NCBI RefSeq assembly: GCF_000426185.1
Contig: NZ_KE384505.1
Coordinates: forward strand, 559,741-623,740
Source of the DNA: Cellulomonas sp. URHD0024
Lineage (GTDB): Bacteria > Actinomycetota > Actinomycetes > Actinomycetales > Cellulomonadaceae
Direction of reading: 5' to 3'
Length of the DNA: 64,000 bases
The notes under the pieces were generated by a model. That model was not told the origin of the DNA and did no database searches. It worked only from the letters and a program-made list of their open reading frames with translations. Of this stretch, positions 17,785 to 27,198 are shown piece by piece. Position 1 is the stretch's first letter. Every line of letters starts with the position of its first letter. A program made the position numbers and the translations under genes.

Positions 17785-17814
17785 GGGCGGCGGAGCCTAC
17801 GGGTTCCGCCGCCC
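17785..17814 (+). terminator. hairpin between binding-protein and permease genes
   Basis: A perfect 10-bp stem, GGGCGGCGGA (17785-17794) with TCCGCCGCCC (17805-17814), lies 30 bases after the binding-protein stop. It may act as a partial terminator or as an mRNA 3' stabiliser, since the transporter genes continue downstream from their own promoter. Confidence 0.65.
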
Positions 17815-17941
17815 TCACCGTGTCTCCAGGTGCGACGTCCGCGGCCGGGTCCCTCGATCCTGAGCCGTGGCCGCGGGCCCTGCACGTTACACGCGTGGCG
17901 CTCCGTGGCGCTCTGACCAGGCGTTCCAGCTCCCTTGCTGC

Positions 17942-17947
17942 GTAGAC
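17942..17947 (+). promoter_or_regulatory. TAGACT -10 box for the permease operon
   Basis: TAGACT matches the TANNNT -10 pattern seen before other genes here (for example 4852 and 29151). It would start a transcript near 17954, about 39 bases before the TTG start codon at 17993. Confidence 0.5.
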
Positions 17948-17992
17948 TCGGGCAATCGGAGTGCAACGCCCTCAACTGCGAGGTGTACGCAT

Positions 17993-19519
17993 TTGATCTC
18001 GTTCCTGTGGCGACGTCTACTCGCCGGGCTGGCAACGCTGCTGGTCTCGACATTCGTGATGTACATCCTCGCCTCCGCGTCGATGGACCCGTTCGGGGAC
18101 CTGGGCCAGTCGACGGCCGCGAACAAGCAGCAGCTGATCGCCCAGCGGATCCAGCTGCTCGATCTCGACACGCCCGTCGTGATCCGCTACTTCAAGTGGC
18201 TCGGCAACTTCGCGCACGGCGACCTGGGCACGGCGTGGGTCAGCGACCAGCCGGTCTCGACGGTCCTGCACGGGGCGATCCTGTCGACGATCCAGCTCGT
18301 CACCGCGGCGACGGTCATCGCGATCGTCTTCGGCGTCGCGGTCGGCATCGTCAGCGCACTGCGCCAGTACAGCTCGTTCGACTACCTGATGATCTTCGTC
18401 TCGTTCCTCCTCTACTCGCTGCCCGCCTTCTGGGTCGCGGTGCTGCTCAAGCAGTGGGGCGCGATCGGCTTCAACAACTTCCTCGCGGACCCGGTGCTGT
18501 CCTGGGCCTTCATCGGAGTCGTCGCACTGCTGGCGGGCCTCCTGTGGAGCCTCGCGATAGGCGGTGAACGACGGCAGCGGATCCTGACCTTCGTGGTGGC
18601 GTTCGCCGCGACGTTCGCCACGTTCGCGTTCCTGCAGCTGAGCGACTGGTGGACGCACCCGAGCATCAACCCGCCCCTGCTCGCCCTGCTCGGCACGGCG
18701 ACCGCGTTCTCGGTCACGACGCTGTCGACCGGGCTGAAGAACCGCCGAGCGCTGGGCGCGTCACTGACCACGGTCGTCATCGGCCTGGTGCTGTACCTGC
18801 CGTTGCAGGTCTTCTTCCAGAAGGTCGACGAGTCCTGGTGGATGATGCTCGTCCTGGCGCTCGTCACGGTCGGCGTCGGGATCGGCGTCGGCTACGCCTG
18901 GGGTGGCCCCGACCGGGGCGTCTCGGCGCGCACGGCCGCGATCACCGCGTTCCTGATTGCCTCGATGCTCTTCGTCAACCAGGTCATGCGGGTCTGGCCC
19001 GCGTACTACAACGCACCGGCGATCAACGGCCGACCCGTCCCGACGATCGGCGACCGGACACCGAACCTCGGCGGCAACTTCTGGGTCATCACGCTCGACC
19101 AGTTCATGCACCTGCTCCTGCCGACCCTGGCGCTGGTGCTGATCGGGTTCGCCTCGTACACCCGCTACTCACGCTCGAGCATGCTCGAGGTGATGAGCCA
19201 GGACTACATCCGCACGGCGCGCTCGAAGGGCATGCCCGAACGCACGGTGATCATGCGCCACGGGTTCCGCAACTCGCTGATCCCGCTGGCCACCGTGGTG
19301 CCGATCGACGTGATCACCCTCCTCGGTGGCGCGATCATCACCGAGCGGGTGTTCGCCCGACCAGGGATGGGCACCCTGTTCCTCTACTCCCTGACCCACG
19401 CGGAGATCGAGCCGGTGATGGCCTACCTCGTGATCGTCGCCGCGCTCGCGATCGTCGCCAACATCGTCGCCGACCTCGTCTACGCGGGTCTCGACCCCAG
19501 GATCCGGGTGAATGCATGA
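17993..19519 (+). CDS. peptide ABC transporter permease (DppB type) with extra membrane segment block
   Basis: A 508-aa permease, against ~310-340 for typical DppB/OppB. The N-terminal part (WRRLLAGLATLLVSTFVMYILAS, then GDLGTAWVS) and the C-terminal part (EAA-like loop DYIRTARSKGMPERTVIMRHGFRNSLIP, then GGAIITERVFARPGMGTLF) are standard. Between them, residues ~165-335 add several hydrophobic segments not found in the usual fold. The start is TTG at 17993, with GAGGTG seven bases upstream; an upstream in-frame ATG would precede the likely promoter. It overlaps the next permease gene by four bases. Confidence 0.88.
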   Translation: MISFLWRRLLAGLATLLVSTFVMYILASASMDPFGDLGQSTAANKQQLIAQRIQLLDLDTPVVIRYFKWLGNFAHGDLGTAWVSDQPVSTVLHGAILSTIQLVTAATVIAIVFGVAVGIVSALRQYSSFDYLMIFVSFLLYSLPAFWVAVLLKQWGAIGFNNFLADPVLSWAFIGVVALLAGLLWSLAIGGERRQRILTFVVAFAATFATFAFLQLSDWWTHPSINPPLLALLGTATAFSVTTLSTGLKNRRALGASLTTVVIGLVLYLPLQVFFQKVDESWWMMLVLALVTVGVGIGVGYAWGGPDRGVSARTAAITAFLIASMLFVNQVMRVWPAYYNAPAINGRPVPTIGDRTPNLGGNFWVITLDQFMHLLLPTLALVLIGFASYTRYSRSSMLEVMSQDYIRTARSKGMPERTVIMRHGFRNSLIPLATVVPIDVITLLGGAIITERVFARPGMGTLFLYSLTHAEIEPVMAYLVIVAALAIVANIVADLVYAGLDPRIRVNA

Positions 19520-20628
19520 GTACCGTCGAGCAGGTACCCCCGCAGGGCTCGGCCGACGAGTCGACGGAGAACGCGATCGAGCTGCGGGAGGTCGCCGGCC
19601 TCTCGCAGGGACAGATCGTCCGTCGTCGCTTCCTGCGCCACCGCGGTGCGATGGTCGCCATCGTCGTTCTGACGCTCGTCGTGATCCTCGCGTTCTCGTC
19701 CGTCGGGATCGGCGGCTGGACGGGCTGGTGGCTGTTCACGCCCAACGAGATCAACGTCGTCATCAACGGCGGCAAGCCCACGCTCCTGCTGCCTTCGTGG
19801 CTCGGCGGTGACGCCGGCCTCTGGTTCCACTGGGGTCTGCACCCGTTCGGCCAGGACGAGATCGGTCGCGACGTCTTCGCGCGCGTCATGCGGGGCACGC
19901 AGACGTCCCTCATCATCACGGCGACCGTCGGGATCGTCGCGACGGGCGTCGGGATCTTCGTCGGCGCCCTGGCGGGCTTCAACCGCGGCCGGACCGACGA
20001 CATCCTGATGCGGGTCACGGACCTGGTCATCACCATGCCGGTCATCGTCATCGGCGCCGTCCTCGGTCAGCTCGCGGGTGGCAACAACCCGCTCATCTTC
20101 GGCGCGTTCCTCGGCCTGATCACGTGGACCACGCTGGCGCGGCTGGTGCGCGGTGACTTCCTGACCCTCCGGGAGCGTGAGTTCGTCGACGCCGCGCGCG
20201 TGGCGGGCGCCAGCAACTCCCGGATCATGTTCAAGCACATGCTGCCGAACGCGATCGGCGTGATCATCGTCAACACGACGCTGCTCATGAGCTCGGCGAT
20301 CCTGCTCGAGACCGCGTTGTCCTACCTCGGCGTCGGGATCAAGGCGCCGGCCACGTCGCTCGGCCTGCTGATCAGCCAGTACCAGGAGGCGTTCTCGACG
20401 CGGCCGTGGCTGTTCTGGTGGCCGGGTCTGATGATCGTGATCATCGCGCTGTCGATCAACTTCATCGGAGACGGCCTGCGCGACGCGTTCGACCCCCGGC
20501 AGAAGCGCATCCCGTCGGAGCGCAAGATGGCCAAGGCGATGAGCGTCGACGGTTCGGTGGCTCGGTCCATGTCGAGCACGGTCGCGCCGTCGAACCAGAT
20601 CGGCAACGCCGGGATGGGCCCGTCATGA
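19516..20628 (+). CDS. peptide ABC transporter permease (DppC type)
   Basis: A 370-aa permease. After a polar N-terminus of ~45 residues comes the first membrane segment, then HPFGQDEIGRDVFARVMRGTQTSL, the hallmark of DppC/OppC. The EAA loop is EFVDAARVAGASNSRIMFKHMLPNAI, and ALSYLGVGIKAPATSLG follows. Its ATG overlaps the DppB-type stop (ATGA). The operon continues, after an antisense gene, with the fused ATPases at 21301. Confidence 0.92.
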   Translation: MSTVEQVPPQGSADESTENAIELREVAGLSQGQIVRRRFLRHRGAMVAIVVLTLVVILAFSSVGIGGWTGWWLFTPNEINVVINGGKPTLLLPSWLGGDAGLWFHWGLHPFGQDEIGRDVFARVMRGTQTSLIITATVGIVATGVGIFVGALAGFNRGRTDDILMRVTDLVITMPVIVIGAVLGQLAGGNNPLIFGAFLGLITWTTLARLVRGDFLTLREREFVDAARVAGASNSRIMFKHMLPNAIGVIIVNTTLLMSSAILLETALSYLGVGIKAPATSLGLLISQYQEAFSTRPWLFWWPGLMIVIIALSINFIGDGLRDAFDPRQKRIPSERKMAKAMSVDGSVARSMSSTVAPSNQIGNAGMGPS

Positions 20629-20636
20629 CGGTGGGT

Positions 20637-21218
20637 TCAGAGCAGGACGAACGACGCGGCGGTCAGCACGACGACGCTGCCGATCAGCAGCCAGTGCCAG
20701 CGTCGCTGCGGCACGACGCCCGCAGCGACGGCGGCCTCGGCGTCCTTGAGGTAGCCACCGTCCTTGAGGGCCACCTGGCGCTCGATGACGGCGTCCGCCA
20801 CGCGGTCGGCGTTGGCGTTGTGCCGGCCCGGTCCGAGCGGTCCGCTGACCGTAGGACGGCGGCGCAGGCGCTGCGCGGTGCCGCTGGACCGGGGAGCGGC
20901 CCACACCGTCACGTCCGCGCCGGTCGTGTGCACGACGAGCGAGTACTTGACGGTCACGCCGCGGTAGGCGGGCCACGGGACGCGCACGGTGGCCAGCACG
21001 TTGCGGATCACGAGCTCGCCGTCGGACACCTCGACGCCGGGGTTCCAGAACAGTGCCCACACCAGCAGCACGATCAGCGCCAGGAGCGGCACCAGCTGCA
21101 GGCACTCCGCCACGCCGTCGACGAAGAAGACGCTGACCAGCGCAATCACCGCGGCCAGCGCCGCAGCTCCCGTCAGCCAGCGCCCGTACGTCGAACTGAA
21201 CTCCTGCGTGCCGCCCAT
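20637..21218 (-). CDS. PH-domain membrane protein, antisense within the peptide transporter cluster
   Basis: A 193-aa protein. Two membrane segments (residues ~14-60) are followed by a bacterial PH-like domain (GVEVSDGELVIRNVLATVRVPWPAYRGV), a charged region, and a final membrane segment at the C-terminus. Actinobacterial proteins of this shape are uncharacterised. The ATG at 21218 has GGGAG nine bases upstream; a GTG six bases further upstream is an alternative. It lies opposite to, and between, the permease and ATPase genes, so it should be transcribed independently and could interfere with read-through. Confidence 0.8.
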   Translation of the reverse strand: MGGTQEFSSTYGRWLTGAAALAAVIALVSVFFVDGVAECLQLVPLLALIVLLVWALFWNPGVEVSDGELVIRNVLATVRVPWPAYRGVTVKYSLVVHTTGADVTVWAAPRSSGTAQRLRRRPTVSGPLGPGRHNANADRVADAVIERQVALKDGGYLKDAEAAVAAGVVPQRRWHWLLIGSVVVLTAASFVLL

Positions 21219-21300
21219 GCGCACATGCTCCCAGACCGACGCTCGTCGACGGCGACCCCGTCCACCGTCCGTCTCTTCCTCGGCCAGTAAGGAAACCTTC

Positions 21301-23196
21301 GTGGCAATCGACACCACCGACGCGGTCCCGGCTGGGGCGCCCGCACGGACGCCCGTGCTCTCCGTGCGTGACCTCGGCGTGGACTTCTACGTCGACGGGA
21401 CCTGGTACCCGGCCGCGATCGGCGTGAGCTACGACGTCTTCCCCGGCGAGGTCCTCGCCATCGTGGGCGAGTCCGGCTCCGGAAAGACCCAGTCCTCGAT
21501 GTCCCTGCTCGGCCTGCTGCCGGCCAACGGCCGCGCCAACGGCAGCGCCAAGCTGGGCGAGCGCGAGCTCCTGGGCATGTCGCAGCAGAGGCTCCGGCAG
21601 GTCCGCGGCAAGGAGATCGCAGTGATCTTCCAGGAGCCGATGACGGCTCTGAACCCCGTCTACACGATCGGTTTCCAGATCGTCGAGACGCTGCGCACGC
21701 ACTTCGACATCGGTCCCAAGGACGCCCGTGCCCGTGCGCTGGAGCTCCTGCGACTCGTGGAGATCCCGGACCCGGAACGACGGATCGACTCCTACCCCCA
21801 CCAGCTGTCCGGCGGGCAGCGCCAGCGCGCGATGATCGCCCAGGCGCTCGCCTGCGACCCGAAGCTCCTCATCGCCGACGAGCCGACGACGGCCCTCGAC
21901 GTGACCGTGCAGGCGGAGATCCTCAAGCTGATGCGCGACCTGCGCACGCGCATCGACTCCGGCATCGTGCTCATCACCCACGACATGGGCGTCGTCGCCG
22001 ACCTGGCCGACAAGATCATCGTGATGAAGGACGGCCGGGTCGTCGAGGAGGGGTCGTCGATCGACATCTTCACGGCGCCGACCCACCCGTACACGATCAA
22101 GCTCCTCGAGGCTGTTCCCCACCTCGGGCGCAGCGCCGACGTGCTCGCGGCCGAGACGTCCGACACGTCCGACACGTCCGACACGTCCGACACCACGACC
22201 GCCGACCGACCGGTCGAGCCCGTCGTCGCGCCCGAGACCGCCCAGGACGTGGTCCTCGAGGCCAAGGACATCGTCATCGAGTACCCGGGGCGTCGTCGCC
22301 AACCGGCCTTCCGGGCGGTCGACGGCGTCAGCCTGACGCTCCGACGCGCCGAGGTCGTCGGCCTGGTCGGTGAGTCCGGCTCCGGCAAGACGACGATCGG
22401 ACGCGCCGTGGTCGGGCTGCTGCCGGTGACGTCGGGCGAGCTGAGGATCGTCGGCCAGGACATGGTCGGCGCCACGCTGAAGGACCTCAAGCCGCTACGG
22501 AGCAAGGTCGGGATCGTCTTCCAGGACCCCGGCAGCTCGCTCAACCCTCGCCTGCCGATCGGCGAGTCGATCGGCGAGCCGCTGCTGCTGCACCGCGGCC
22601 TGAAGGGGGCGGAGATGTCGCGCGCGGTCGAGCGTCTGCTCGACCAGGTGCAGCTCCCTCGGGCCATGCGCAACCGCTACCCGCACGAGCTGTCCGGCGG
22701 GCAGCGCCAGCGCGTGGGGATCGCCCGGTCCCTCGCGCTCGAGCCGCAGCTGCTCGTCGCCGACGAGCCCACCTCCGCGCTGGACGTGTCTGTGCAGGCG
22801 ACGGTGCTCGAGCTGTTCCAGGACCTGCAGCGTGAGCACGGGTTCGCATGCCTCTTCATCAGCCACGACCTGGCTGTCGTCGAGATGCTGTCCGACCGGA
22901 TCGCCGTGATGCACAACGGGAGGCTGGTCGAGATCGGCGACGCGGCTCAGGTGGTCAACCACCCTCGGGACACGTACACGCAGCGGCTCCTCGCCGCCGT
23001 GCCCGTGCCCGACCCGGTGGCCCAGCAGGAGCGCCGGCTGACTCGCGACGCCCTGCTCGAGGCCCAGCGCGACGAGCTCGAGCGAGCGGAGATCGCGCGG
23101 GCCGAACAGCTCACGGACGCCTCGGAGAAGGCGGACCTCGACGCCCACGACGTCCTGGACCAGGAGGGCGGCCACACGACCGGTCGCGGCTTCTGA
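21301..23196 (+). CDS. fused dipeptide ABC transporter ATP-binding protein (DppD-DppF)
   Basis: A 631-aa protein joining the two ATPases of a peptide importer. Half 1 has Walker A GESGSGKTQ (~55-63), signature LSGGQRQR (~170) and Walker B LLIADEPTTALD. Half 2 has Walker A GESGSGKTT (~357-365), signature LSGGQRQR (~464) and LLVADEPTSALD. Each half ends with an Opp/Dpp C-terminal motif (HPYTIKLLEAVP, RDTYTQRLLAAVPVPDP). The linker holds four TSD repeats (residues 286-297). The GTG at 21301 follows AAGGA by seven bases. Fusion fixes a 1:1 ratio of the two ATPases. Confidence 0.94.
   Translation: MAIDTTDAVPAGAPARTPVLSVRDLGVDFYVDGTWYPAAIGVSYDVFPGEVLAIVGESGSGKTQSSMSLLGLLPANGRANGSAKLGERELLGMSQQRLRQVRGKEIAVIFQEPMTALNPVYTIGFQIVETLRTHFDIGPKDARARALELLRLVEIPDPERRIDSYPHQLSGGQRQRAMIAQALACDPKLLIADEPTTALDVTVQAEILKLMRDLRTRIDSGIVLITHDMGVVADLADKIIVMKDGRVVEEGSSIDIFTAPTHPYTIKLLEAVPHLGRSADVLAAETSDTSDTSDTSDTTTADRPVEPVVAPETAQDVVLEAKDIVIEYPGRRRQPAFRAVDGVSLTLRRAEVVGLVGESGSGKTTIGRAVVGLLPVTSGELRIVGQDMVGATLKDLKPLRSKVGIVFQDPGSSLNPRLPIGESIGEPLLLHRGLKGAEMSRAVERLLDQVQLPRAMRNRYPHELSGGQRQRVGIARSLALEPQLLVADEPTSALDVSVQATVLELFQDLQREHGFACLFISHDLAVVEMLSDRIAVMHNGRLVEIGDAAQVVNHPRDTYTQRLLAAVPVPDPVAQQERRLTRDALLEAQRDELERAEIARAEQLTDASEKADLDAHDVLDQEGGHTTGRGF
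22156..22191 (+). repeat. 9-bp tandem repeat, four units, in the ATPase linker
   Basis: Four identical ACGTCCGAC units start at 22156, 22165, 22174 and 22183 and encode TSD four times between the two ATPase halves. The copy number may vary between strains by slippage without breaking the frame. Confidence 0.9.
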
Positions 23197-23336
23197 CCTC
23201 GCCCTCTCGTCCGGCGCGCCACGGCGACTCGTCGAGTTTCCACCGATTCGTACGGCATGGTTGAGGTTCGGCGGATCGGAACCGATACCTCCGTATAGGG
23301 CAGTCGGTGCCCGTCCGAGGTCGCGGGAGGCAAGCG

Positions 23337-25136
23337 GTGCGCAGTGGTTCACGTCTGACGGTCGTGGCGGTCGCCGCCGCAGGGATCGCGATGCTGCTCG
23401 CCGGGTGCACCGACCCCGCCCCGCAGCCCGACCGTCCGGGGACCGTGGTCGTCGCTGTCGCGTCGCCGTTCACGTCGCTGAACGGGGGGACCGCGCAGGG
23501 GCGCGCGCCGGGCAGCACCCTGGTCCGCGGGCTGGCCCAGTCCGGCTTCGTCAGTCTCGACGAGGACGGCACCGCCGTGCTCGACCCGTCGTTCGGCACG
23601 GTCGAGAAGGTGTCGGACGCACCGCTGACGGTGAAGTACACGATCGCGAAGGGTGCCACCTGGTCGGACGGGGTGCCCGTGACCGCGGACGACCTCGTCC
23701 TGGAGTGGGCCGCGCGCAGCGGGCAGCTGGACGACGTCGCGCCCGAGCTCGACGAGGCGGGCGACGTCACCAACGACGACGAGCTCGCCGCCGGCGTGGC
23801 CTTCGCAGCGGCGTCGCCGGCCCTGACCTACGTGGAGCTGCAGCCCGTCGTGTCCGGGGCGACCGTCACGGTCACGTACACGAAGCCGGTCGCCGACTGG
23901 CAGGTCGCGCTCGACGTCGGCCTCCCGGCGCACGTGGTCGGCCAGACGGCGCTGGGGGTCGAGGACCCCGCTGCCGCCGCGGCCGCGGTGACCGCCGCGA
24001 TCACGAAGGAGGACAAGAAGGCGCTGAGCTCGATCTCGGTCACCTGGCGCACGCAGTTCGACGCCGACGCGCTGGCTCAGCACATCGACCTCGCCGTCAG
24101 CGACGGCCCGTACGTCGTCGACCGGATCGTGCCGGACCAGCGAGTCGAGCTGGTGCGGAACACGAAGTACACCGGAGACCGGCCCGCCGCCTACGACCGC
24201 ATCGTGGTGCGCACCGACGTCGAGCCGCTCGACGAGGTGAAGGCGCTGTCGGCGGGCACGATCGACGTCATCGCCCCGGCGGACACCGCGGACGTGATGG
24301 ACGCGCTCGCGAAGGTCGACGACGCCACCGTGCACACCGGCGGCGACAGCACGCTCCAGCTCGAGCTGCAGGTGGCCGGCGGCGGCGCGTTCGACCCGGC
24401 GACCTACGGACGTGACGCGGCGACGGCGGCCGCGGTGCGCACGGCGTTCCTGCTGACCGTCCCGCGCGACACGATCGTCGACGACCTCGTGAAGCCCTTG
24501 TGGTCCGACGCCGAGGTCTCGACGGGCGTCCTGCCGCGGGTGGGACCGGAGGCAGGCGGAGCCGCGGGAGGCAGCGGTGCGGCCGACGTCGACCAGGCGA
24601 AGTCCGTCCTCGCGGACGCCAAGGTGACCGGCAAGGTCGTGGTCCGCGTCCTGACGAACACGACCGACCCGCTGCGCACGGCGATGCTCGACCAGATCAC
24701 GGACTCGGCGGCGCACGCGGGCTTCGACGTGCGGCCCTACACACCGGTGCAGGCGTGGGCGACGGACCTCGCCGGCGCGCCGGCCGCGTGGGACGTCGCT
24801 CTCGTGCCGGTCCCGCAGTCCGAGCTGCCGGTCGACGCCGTCGTGACGCGCTGGCAGACGAAGGCCTTCGCCAACCTGACCGGCTGGTCCGACCCCGCCA
24901 CCGACAAGGCCCTGAAGACCGTCGCCGCGACGGTCGACCCCGAGGCGGTGCCGGCGGCGCTGGAGCCCGTGGCGACGAGCCTGGTCGACGGCGGTGCGGT
25001 CTCGTCGATCGTCCAGCAGCCGGTCGTGGTCGCTCAGCGCGCGCTGCCGGACGGGACTGCGCTGCCGCAGATCGAGCCGCTCGCGCTCGGCCGCGCGGAC
25101 CTGACGTCGTGGTGGGGCTGGGCGCGGAAGGTGTAG
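23337..25136 (+). CDS. peptide ABC transporter substrate-binding lipoprotein (SBP family 5), copy 2
   Basis: A 599-aa lipoprotein (lipobox MLLAGC, Cys24) clearly paralogous to the protein at 15892-17754. Both carry ASPFTSLN/SPLTSLN after the signal, KYTIAKGATWSDG/KYTISKDATWSDG, SDGPYVV/SDGPYII and GAFDPATYG/GPFDPATYG. Copy 2 is shorter and more Ala-rich. The GTG at 23337 has GGGAGG six bases upstream. It follows the fused ATPase gene by 140 bp, so one transporter probably serves two binding proteins with different ligands. Confidence 0.92.
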   Translation: MRSGSRLTVVAVAAAGIAMLLAGCTDPAPQPDRPGTVVVAVASPFTSLNGGTAQGRAPGSTLVRGLAQSGFVSLDEDGTAVLDPSFGTVEKVSDAPLTVKYTIAKGATWSDGVPVTADDLVLEWAARSGQLDDVAPELDEAGDVTNDDELAAGVAFAAASPALTYVELQPVVSGATVTVTYTKPVADWQVALDVGLPAHVVGQTALGVEDPAAAAAAVTAAITKEDKKALSSISVTWRTQFDADALAQHIDLAVSDGPYVVDRIVPDQRVELVRNTKYTGDRPAAYDRIVVRTDVEPLDEVKALSAGTIDVIAPADTADVMDALAKVDDATVHTGGDSTLQLELQVAGGGAFDPATYGRDAATAAAVRTAFLLTVPRDTIVDDLVKPLWSDAEVSTGVLPRVGPEAGGAAGGSGAADVDQAKSVLADAKVTGKVVVRVLTNTTDPLRTAMLDQITDSAAHAGFDVRPYTPVQAWATDLAGAPAAWDVALVPVPQSELPVDAVVTRWQTKAFANLTGWSDPATDKALKTVAATVDPEAVPAALEPVATSLVDGGAVSSIVQQPVVVAQRALPDGTALPQIEPLALGRADLTSWWGWARKV

Positions 25137-25177
25137 TGGGGCTGGTCACCTCTGGGCCATTCCGGCCTACGGACGGG

Positions 25178-25183
25178 TAGGAT
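25178..25183 (+). promoter_or_regulatory. TAGGAT -10 box for typA
   Basis: TAGGAT fits the local TANNNT pattern; the transcript would start near 25190, ~37 bases before the typA ATG at 25227. Confidence 0.5.
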
Positions 25184-25226
25184 TGACCGGCGCAGCCGAC
25201 GACCGGCGCGCTCCCCACCTTCTGAG

Positions 25227-27188
25227 ATGAGTTCCCCCATGTCTGAGCCCACGTCTGCGCCGAGCACGTCTGTCGGCACGAGCGTGCGCGGAGACCTGCG
25301 CAACGTTGCCATCGTCGCGCACGTCGACCACGGCAAGACCACCCTCGTCGACGCCATGCTGTGGCAGTCCGGTTCGTTCGGTTCCCACGCCCACGTGGAC
25401 GAGCGCGCGATGGACTCCGGCGACCTGGAGCGCGAGAAGGGCATCACGATCCTCGCCAAGAACACGGCGATCCGGTACACGGGTCCCGCGGCGGCAGAGA
25501 TCGGTCAGCCCGACGGCATCACCATCAACGTCATCGACACCCCGGGCCACGCCGACTTCGGTGGCGAGGTCGAGCGCGGCCTGTCCATGGTCGACGGTGT
25601 CGTCCTGCTCGTCGACGCGTCCGAGGGCCCGCTGCCCCAGACCCGGTTCGTGCTGCGCAAGGCGCTCGTCGCCAAGCTTCCCGTGATCCTCGTCGTGAAC
25701 AAGACCGACCGCCCCGACGCGAGGATCACCGACGTCGTGCACGAGGCGACGGACCTGCTGCTCGGGCTCGCCTCGGACCTGCACGAGGACGTGCCGGACC
25801 TGGACCTCGACGCGATCCTCGACGTCCCCGTCGTGTTCGCCGCCGCCAAGGCCGGTCGCGCGTCGATGAACCAGCCCGCCGACGGCGGCCTGCCGGACTC
25901 GGAGAACCTCGAGCCGCTGTTCAAGACCATCCTCGAGCGCATCCCGGCCCCGACCTACACCGAGGGCGCGCCGCTGCAGGCGCACGTCACCAACCTCGAC
26001 GCGTCGCCGTTCCTCGGTCGCCTCGCCCTCCTGCGCGTGTTCAACGGCACGATCCGCAAGGGCCAGACCGTCGCGTGGGCCAAGGCCGACGGCACGCTGG
26101 CGAACGTGAAGATCACCGAGCTGCTGGAGACCAAGGCGCTCGAGCGCGTCAGCACCGACTCCGCCGGCCCCGGCGACATCGTCGCCGTCGCCGGCATCGA
26201 GAACATCACCATCGGCGAGACGCTGACGGACCCGGACGACCCGCGCCCGCTGCCGCTCATCACGGTCGACGACCCCGCGATCTCCATGACCATCGGGATC
26301 AACACGTCCCCGCTGGCCGGCCGTGGGGGCAAGGGCCACAAGGTCACCGCCCGCCAGGTCAAGGACCGCCTCGACAAGGAGCTCGTCGGCAACGTGTCGC
26401 TGCGCGTCCTGCCCACCGAGCGCCCCGACGCCTGGGAGGTCCAGGGCCGTGGTGAGCTCGCGCTGGCCATCCTCGTCGAGCAGATGCGTCGTGAGGGCTT
26501 CGAGCTGACGGTCGGCAAGCCGCAGGTCGTCATTCGCAAGGTCGACGGCAAGGTGCACGAGCCCGTCGAGCGCATGACGATCGACGTCCCCGAGGAGTAC
26601 CTGGGCGCCGTCACGCAGCTGCTCGCGCAGCGCAAGGGCCGCATGGAGACCATGTCGAACCACGGCACCGGCTGGGTCCGCATGGAGTTCCTCGTCCCGG
26701 CGCGCGGCCTGATCGGGTTCCGCACCCGGTTCCTCACGGACACGCGCGGCACGGGTATCGCGTCCTCGATCTCCGAGGGCTACGAGCCGTGGGCCGGCAA
26801 CATCGAGACGCGCATCAACGGCTCTCTCGTCGCCGACCGCTCCGGTCCCGTCACGCCCTTCGCCATGATCAACCTGCAGGAGCGGGGCTCGTTCTTCGTC
26901 CAGCCGACGCAGGAGGTCTACGAGGGCCAGATCGTCGGTGAGAACTCGCGCAACGAGGACATGGACGTGAACATCACCAAGGAGAAGAAGCTGACCAACA
27001 TGCGGTCGGCCACCGCGGACAACTTCGAGAACCTCATCCCGCCGCGCAACCTGACGCTGGAGGAGTCCCTCGAGTTCGCCCGTGAGGACGAGTGCGTCGA
27101 GGTGACGCCGGAGATCGTGCGCATCCGCAAGGTGGTGCTCGACCAGACCGAGCGCGCGCGCATCACGGCCCGCTCGAAGCGCGCCTGA
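25227..27188 (+). CDS. typA: translational GTPase TypA/BipA
   Basis: A ribosome-associated GTPase of the EF-G-like class needed for ribosome assembly and adaptation to stress or cold. It is 653 aa from 25227, or 649 from the in-frame ATG at 25239; ribosome-site evidence for either is weak. The P-loop is AHVDHGKTT. G2/G3 are seen in EKGITI and DTPGHADFGGEV, and NKTD is the guanine-specificity motif. The TypA-specific C-terminal domain (MSNHGTGWVRMEF, RGLIGFRTRFLTDTRGTG) is complete. The N-terminal ~25 residues are a Ser/Pro/Thr-rich extension. Confidence 0.96.
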   Translation: MSSPMSEPTSAPSTSVGTSVRGDLRNVAIVAHVDHGKTTLVDAMLWQSGSFGSHAHVDERAMDSGDLEREKGITILAKNTAIRYTGPAAAEIGQPDGITINVIDTPGHADFGGEVERGLSMVDGVVLLVDASEGPLPQTRFVLRKALVAKLPVILVVNKTDRPDARITDVVHEATDLLLGLASDLHEDVPDLDLDAILDVPVVFAAAKAGRASMNQPADGGLPDSENLEPLFKTILERIPAPTYTEGAPLQAHVTNLDASPFLGRLALLRVFNGTIRKGQTVAWAKADGTLANVKITELLETKALERVSTDSAGPGDIVAVAGIENITIGETLTDPDDPRPLPLITVDDPAISMTIGINTSPLAGRGGKGHKVTARQVKDRLDKELVGNVSLRVLPTERPDAWEVQGRGELALAILVEQMRREGFELTVGKPQVVIRKVDGKVHEPVERMTIDVPEEYLGAVTQLLAQRKGRMETMSNHGTGWVRMEFLVPARGLIGFRTRFLTDTRGTGIASSISEGYEPWAGNIETRINGSLVADRSGPVTPFAMINLQERGSFFVQPTQEVYEGQIVGENSRNEDMDVNITKEKKLTNMRSATADNFENLIPPRNLTLEESLEFAREDECVEVTPEIVRIRKVVLDQTERARITARSKRA

Positions 27189-27198
27189 GCACGCTCTG

